Notes under the pieces: generated by a model
Told to the model about the DNA's origin: nothing
What the model saw: only the letters and a program-made list of their open reading frames with translations
The model's database searches: none
NCBI GenBank assembly: GCA_937898265.1
Contig: CALEJM010000072.1
Coordinates: forward strand, 1 to 9,625
Direction: 5' to 3'
From: an uncultured Porphyromonadaceae bacterium
GTDB lineage: Bacteria; Bacteroidota; Bacteroidia; Bacteroidales; Paludibacteraceae
DNA length: 9,625 nt
Shown here: positions 7,057-9,625 of the stretch, piece after piece
Layout: each line of letters opens with the position of its first letter
Position numbering within the stretch: position 1 is the first letter of the stretch
Made by a program: the position numbers and the translations under genes

Positions 7057-8319
7057 ATGTTTTACTATCTTTTTTCTTACTTAGAACAACTCAACGTACC
7101 GGGAGCCCGACTGTTTCAGTACATCTCGTTCCGCTCCGGTCTCGCTTTCGTGGTAGCTCTGCTGTTTGCCACATGGATTGGCAAGCGCATCATTGCCAAA
7201 CTGCAGTTCCTGCAGATTGGTGAGACCATTCGCGACCTCGACCTCGAGGGACAGAAAGCCAAGAAAGGCACACCAACGATGGGTGGCATCATCATCCTCC
7301 TCTCCATCATCATCCCTTGCCTCCTCTTCGGTCAGCTCCACAACGTCTACATGTTGCTGATGCTCATCACCACCATCTGGCTGGGCGCACTCGGCTTCCT
7401 CGACGACTACATCAAGGTGTTCAAGAAGAACAAAGATGGACTGCGCGGTCGTTTCAAAATCATCGGTCAGGTCTCCATCGGTCTCATCGTAGGCTTGGTG
7501 CTCTATTTCAGCCCTCAAGCCGTGATTGTTGAGAACATCAACTCCTACACCGACGCCACCACCAACATCGAGGTTGTGGAGTATGCCGACCAGGCACACA
7601 GCTCCACCAAGACCACCATCCCATTTGTGAAAAACCACAACGCCGACTACGCCGGCCTCTTCAACTGGGCAGGCAAATATAAATACCAACTCAGTTGGGC
7701 ATTCTTCGTGCTGATGGTTATCTTCATCGTTACTGCCGTGAGCAACGGTGCCAACCTCACCGACGGTCTCGACGGTCTGGCAGCCGGCTCCAGCGCCATA
7801 CAGGGCATGGCTCTCGGCATACTCGCCTACCTGTCGAGTAACGTGAACTACGCTGGCTACCTCAACATCATGTTCATTCCGAATGCGGGCGAACTCGTTA
7901 TCTACGCCGCTGCATTCATGGGTGCCACCATCGGTTTCCTGTGGTTCAATGCCCACCCTGCACAAGTGTTCATGGGCGACACTGGCAGTCTTGCCCTCGG
8001 CGGCATCATCGCCGTATTTGCCATCGCCATCCACAAAGAGTTGCTCCTCCCTATCCTCTCGGGCATCTTCTTGGTGGAGAACCTCTCCGTCATGCTGCAA
8101 ACCTCCTACTTCAAATACACAAAGAAGAAAACCGGTGTTGGCAAGCGCATCTTCAAGATGGCACCGCTCCACCACCACTACCAGAAACCGGCAGGCTTCA
8201 ACGACGCACTCATCCAGAGTCCACGTATGCCGATGCCTGAGTCAAGAATCACCATCCGATTCTGGATTGTGGGCATCATCCTTGCCGCTTTGACAATCAT
8301 CACATTGAAAATCCGCTAA
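7057..8319 (+). CDS. mraY: Phospho-N-acetylmuramoyl-pentapeptide-transferase MraY
   Basis: This polytopic membrane enzyme (420 residues) makes lipid I from UDP-MurNAc-pentapeptide and undecaprenyl phosphate, the first membrane step of peptidoglycan synthesis. Signature motifs are PTMGG (73-77), D116-D117-Y-I-K (the DDxxK loop), NLTDGLDG (233-240), MGDTGS (306-311) and PLHHHYQ (370-376). About ten hydrophobic segments can be traced. It is about 60 residues longer than E. coli MraY (360). The extra length is a polar stretch at about 153-208, between membrane segments 4 and 5, on the predicted periplasmic side. The gene starts 25 bases after murE, with an A-rich leader. Confidence 0.97.
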   Translation: MFYYLFSYLEQLNVPGARLFQYISFRSGLAFVVALLFATWIGKRIIAKLQFLQIGETIRDLDLEGQKAKKGTPTMGGIIILLSIIIPCLLFGQLHNVYMLLMLITTIWLGALGFLDDYIKVFKKNKDGLRGRFKIIGQVSIGLIVGLVLYFSPQAVIVENINSYTDATTNIEVVEYADQAHSSTKTTIPFVKNHNADYAGLFNWAGKYKYQLSWAFFVLMVIFIVTAVSNGANLTDGLDGLAAGSSAIQGMALGILAYLSSNVNYAGYLNIMFIPNAGELVIYAAAFMGATIGFLWFNAHPAQVFMGDTGSLALGGIIAVFAIAIHKELLLPILSGIFLVENLSVMLQTSYFKYTKKKTGVGKRIFKMAPLHHHYQKPAGFNDALIQSPRMPMPESRITIRFWIVGIILAALTIITLKIR

Positions 8320-8349
8320 CAATTATATAAAACAAACACACATCACACT

Positions 8350-9625
8350 ATGAGTCGATTAGTCGTATTAGGCGCCGGAGAAAGCGGCGTAGGCACAGCC
8401 ATCTTGGCTATGAAAGAGGGATACGAGGTGTTCGTATCCGACATGGGCACCATCAAACCAAAATACCGTGAGGAGATGGAGCGCCGTGGCATTCCGTTCG
8501 AAGAGAAACAACACACCGAGGAGAAGATTCTCAACGCCGACGAGGTGGTGAAGAGTCCGGGCATCCCAGAGAAAGCTCCGCTCATCAAGAAACTACGCGA
8601 GCAAGGCACCCCAATCATCTCCGAGATTGAGTTCGCCTCACGCTACACCAATGCCAAGAAAATCTGTATCACAGGTTCCAACGGCAAGACAACCACCACG
8701 ATGCTCACCTATTTCATCTTGAAGAACGAGGGTCTGAACGTGGGTCTCGCTGGCAACGTAGGCAAGAGTTTCGCCTGGCAAGTGGCTGAATGCAACTACG
8801 ACTACTACGTGTTGGAGCTCAGCTCGTTCCAACTTGATGGTATGTACGACTTCCGTGCCGATGTCTCTGTAATCCTCAACATCACTCCCGACCACCTCGA
8901 CCGCTACGACTACAAGTTCCAGAACTACATCGACTCTAAGTTCCGTATTCTTCAAAACCAGACTCCTGAGGACGCGTTCATCTTCTGGAACGACGACCCT
9001 GTGCTGAAAGCCGAAATCGAGAAACGCGACATCAAGGCACAGCTCCTTCCATTCGCCCTCGACAAGAAGCAGAATGAACGCGCCTATGTCAAGGAGGAGC
9101 AGGTGAACATCGAAGACGTGGTCAACAACGACGACACCTTCGAGATGAGCACTTCCGAACTCTCGCTCCAAGGCACACACAATATGTACAACTCGATGGC
9201 AGCTGGCTTGGCTGCCCGTGTGATGCAGATCAAGAAAGAGACCATCCGCAAGTCGCTCGCCGAGTTCGAGGGTGTGGAACACCGCCTTGAATACGTTGCC
9301 ACCATCCGTGGCGTTCGCTATATCAACGACTCTAAAGCCACCAACGTCAACTCCTGCTGGTATGCCCTCCAGAGCATGAAGACCCCAACAGTCCTCATCC
9401 TTGGCGGCACCGACAAAGGCAACGACTACACCGAGATTGAGAGTCTCGTGCGCGAGAAGGTGACCAAACTCATCTTCCTTGGCGTGGACAACGACACGTT
9501 CCTCTGCGACTATAGCGATCCGTCGCTCTCCAGCGTCGAACCGGACTACGGAACTGCCGGCGAACTCGCCGTCAAACTGCTGGACGACCTTCTTTCCGGA
9601 CGGGCAAGCGGACCTGCCAAAATCT
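8350..9625 (+). CDS. murD: UDP-N-acetylmuramoylalanine--D-glutamate ligase MurD, 3' end partial and probably chimeric
   Basis: The frame is open from ATG at 8350 to the window end (425 residues). MurD adds D-glutamate to UDP-MurNAc-L-Ala in the cytoplasm. The part to about residue 382 is a good MurD: the Rossmann start VVLGAGESGVG (5-15), KSPGIP (68-73), ATP loop GSNGKTT (109-115), ELSSFQLD (156-163), NITPDHLDRY (177-186), the likely carbamylated K197, EHRLE (310-314), DSKATN (327-332) and GGTDKGNDY (352-360). From about 383 the protein no longer resembles MurD. The tail PSLSSVEPDYGTAGELAVKL fits a LacI/XylR sugar-binding domain, and the expected SPACASFD-like motif near 410-420 is missing. 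It starts 30 bases after mraY. The family is certain; integrity of the last 145 bases is doubtful. Confidence 0.93.
   Translation, partial: MSRLVVLGAGESGVGTAILAMKEGYEVFVSDMGTIKPKYREEMERRGIPFEEKQHTEEKILNADEVVKSPGIPEKAPLIKKLREQGTPIISEIEFASRYTNAKKICITGSNGKTTTTMLTYFILKNEGLNVGLAGNVGKSFAWQVAECNYDYYVLELSSFQLDGMYDFRADVSVILNITPDHLDRYDYKFQNYIDSKFRILQNQTPEDAFIFWNDDPVLKAEIEKRDIKAQLLPFALDKKQNERAYVKEEQVNIEDVVNNDDTFEMSTSELSLQGTHNMYNSMAAGLAARVMQIKKETIRKSLAEFEGVEHRLEYVATIRGVRYINDSKATNVNSCWYALQSMKTPTVLILGGTDKGNDYTEIESLVREKVTKLIFLGVDNDTFLCDYSDPSLSSVEPDYGTAGELAVKLLDDLLSGRASGPAKI
9481..9625 (+). other. Segment after the MurD junction, XylR/LacI-like
   Basis: In the murD frame this stretch reads GVDNDTFLCDYSDPSLSSVE and on to GRASGPAKI at the edge. 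The pattern P-x-LSSV-x-x-D, then G-x-x-A-x-x-LLD-x-L-x-G-R, is that of the C-terminal end of periplasmic-binding-like domains in LacI/XylR-type regulators, where GxDND also occurs. Proline codons change to mainly CCG, while the murD part uses mostly CCA and CCT. The exact joint is uncertain because GVDND suits both proteins; it lies about 9478-9496. If it is a foreign piece, the true murD 3' end lies elsewhere. Confidence 0.65.

Noticed and set aside
7081..8178. Long minus-strand frame (365 codons) opposite mraY, and similar ones opposite rsmH, ftsI, murE and murD
   Set aside because: These are shadows of GC-rich codon use on the plus strand; their translations (Val, His, Glu, Asp rich) have no domain, while the plus-strand genes carry complete family motifs.

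Overview
The window is a Bacteroidota (most likely Bacteroidales, Prevotellaceae-like) chromosomal segment carrying the first half of the division and cell wall (dcw) cluster. The evidence is the gene order mraZ-rsmH-ftsL-ftsI-murE-mraY-murD without murF, an FtsI with a C-terminal PASTA domain, a long MraY with a periplasmic insertion, a MurE with the meso-diaminopimelate signature DNPR, and short A-rich leaders without Shine-Dalgarno sequences. The genus is inferred from general protein character, not from a search.

Layout: (1) positions 1-670, minus strand: 5' part of a YegS/BmrU-type diacylglycerol (lipid) kinase gene that runs off the left edge. (2) 671-1594: a 924-base non-coding region between two divergent genes. 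Its left half holds a GC-rich block with small inverted repeats that may be a dispersed intergenic element. Its right half is AT-richer and holds short repeats, a 15-base palindrome, DnaA-box-like words and, just before mraZ, a tandem 10-base repeat that fits the known MraZ operator. (3) 1595-9625, plus strand: seven closely spaced genes with gaps of about 9 to 58 bases and no visible terminator, so probably one operon.

The genes work together as follows. MraZ is the local transcriptional regulator and RsmH methylates 16S rRNA. FtsL and FtsI form the septal peptidoglycan synthesis core. MurD and MurE add D-Glu and meso-DAP to UDP-MurNAc-L-Ala. MraY moves the finished UDP-MurNAc-pentapeptide onto undecaprenyl phosphate to give lipid I. 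The order predicts ftsW, murG, murC, ftsQ, ftsA and ftsZ next.

The most notable observation is at the right edge. MurD is normal to about residue 382, then continues in frame into about 43 residues that look like the C-terminal part of a LacI/XylR-type sugar-binding regulator. The expected MurD C-terminal motif (SPACASFD type) is absent. Both families can carry a GVDND-like word at the junction, so this is probably an assembly chimera or a recombination joint, not a working MurD. No clearly new biological system is visible; the rest is a conventional dcw cluster.
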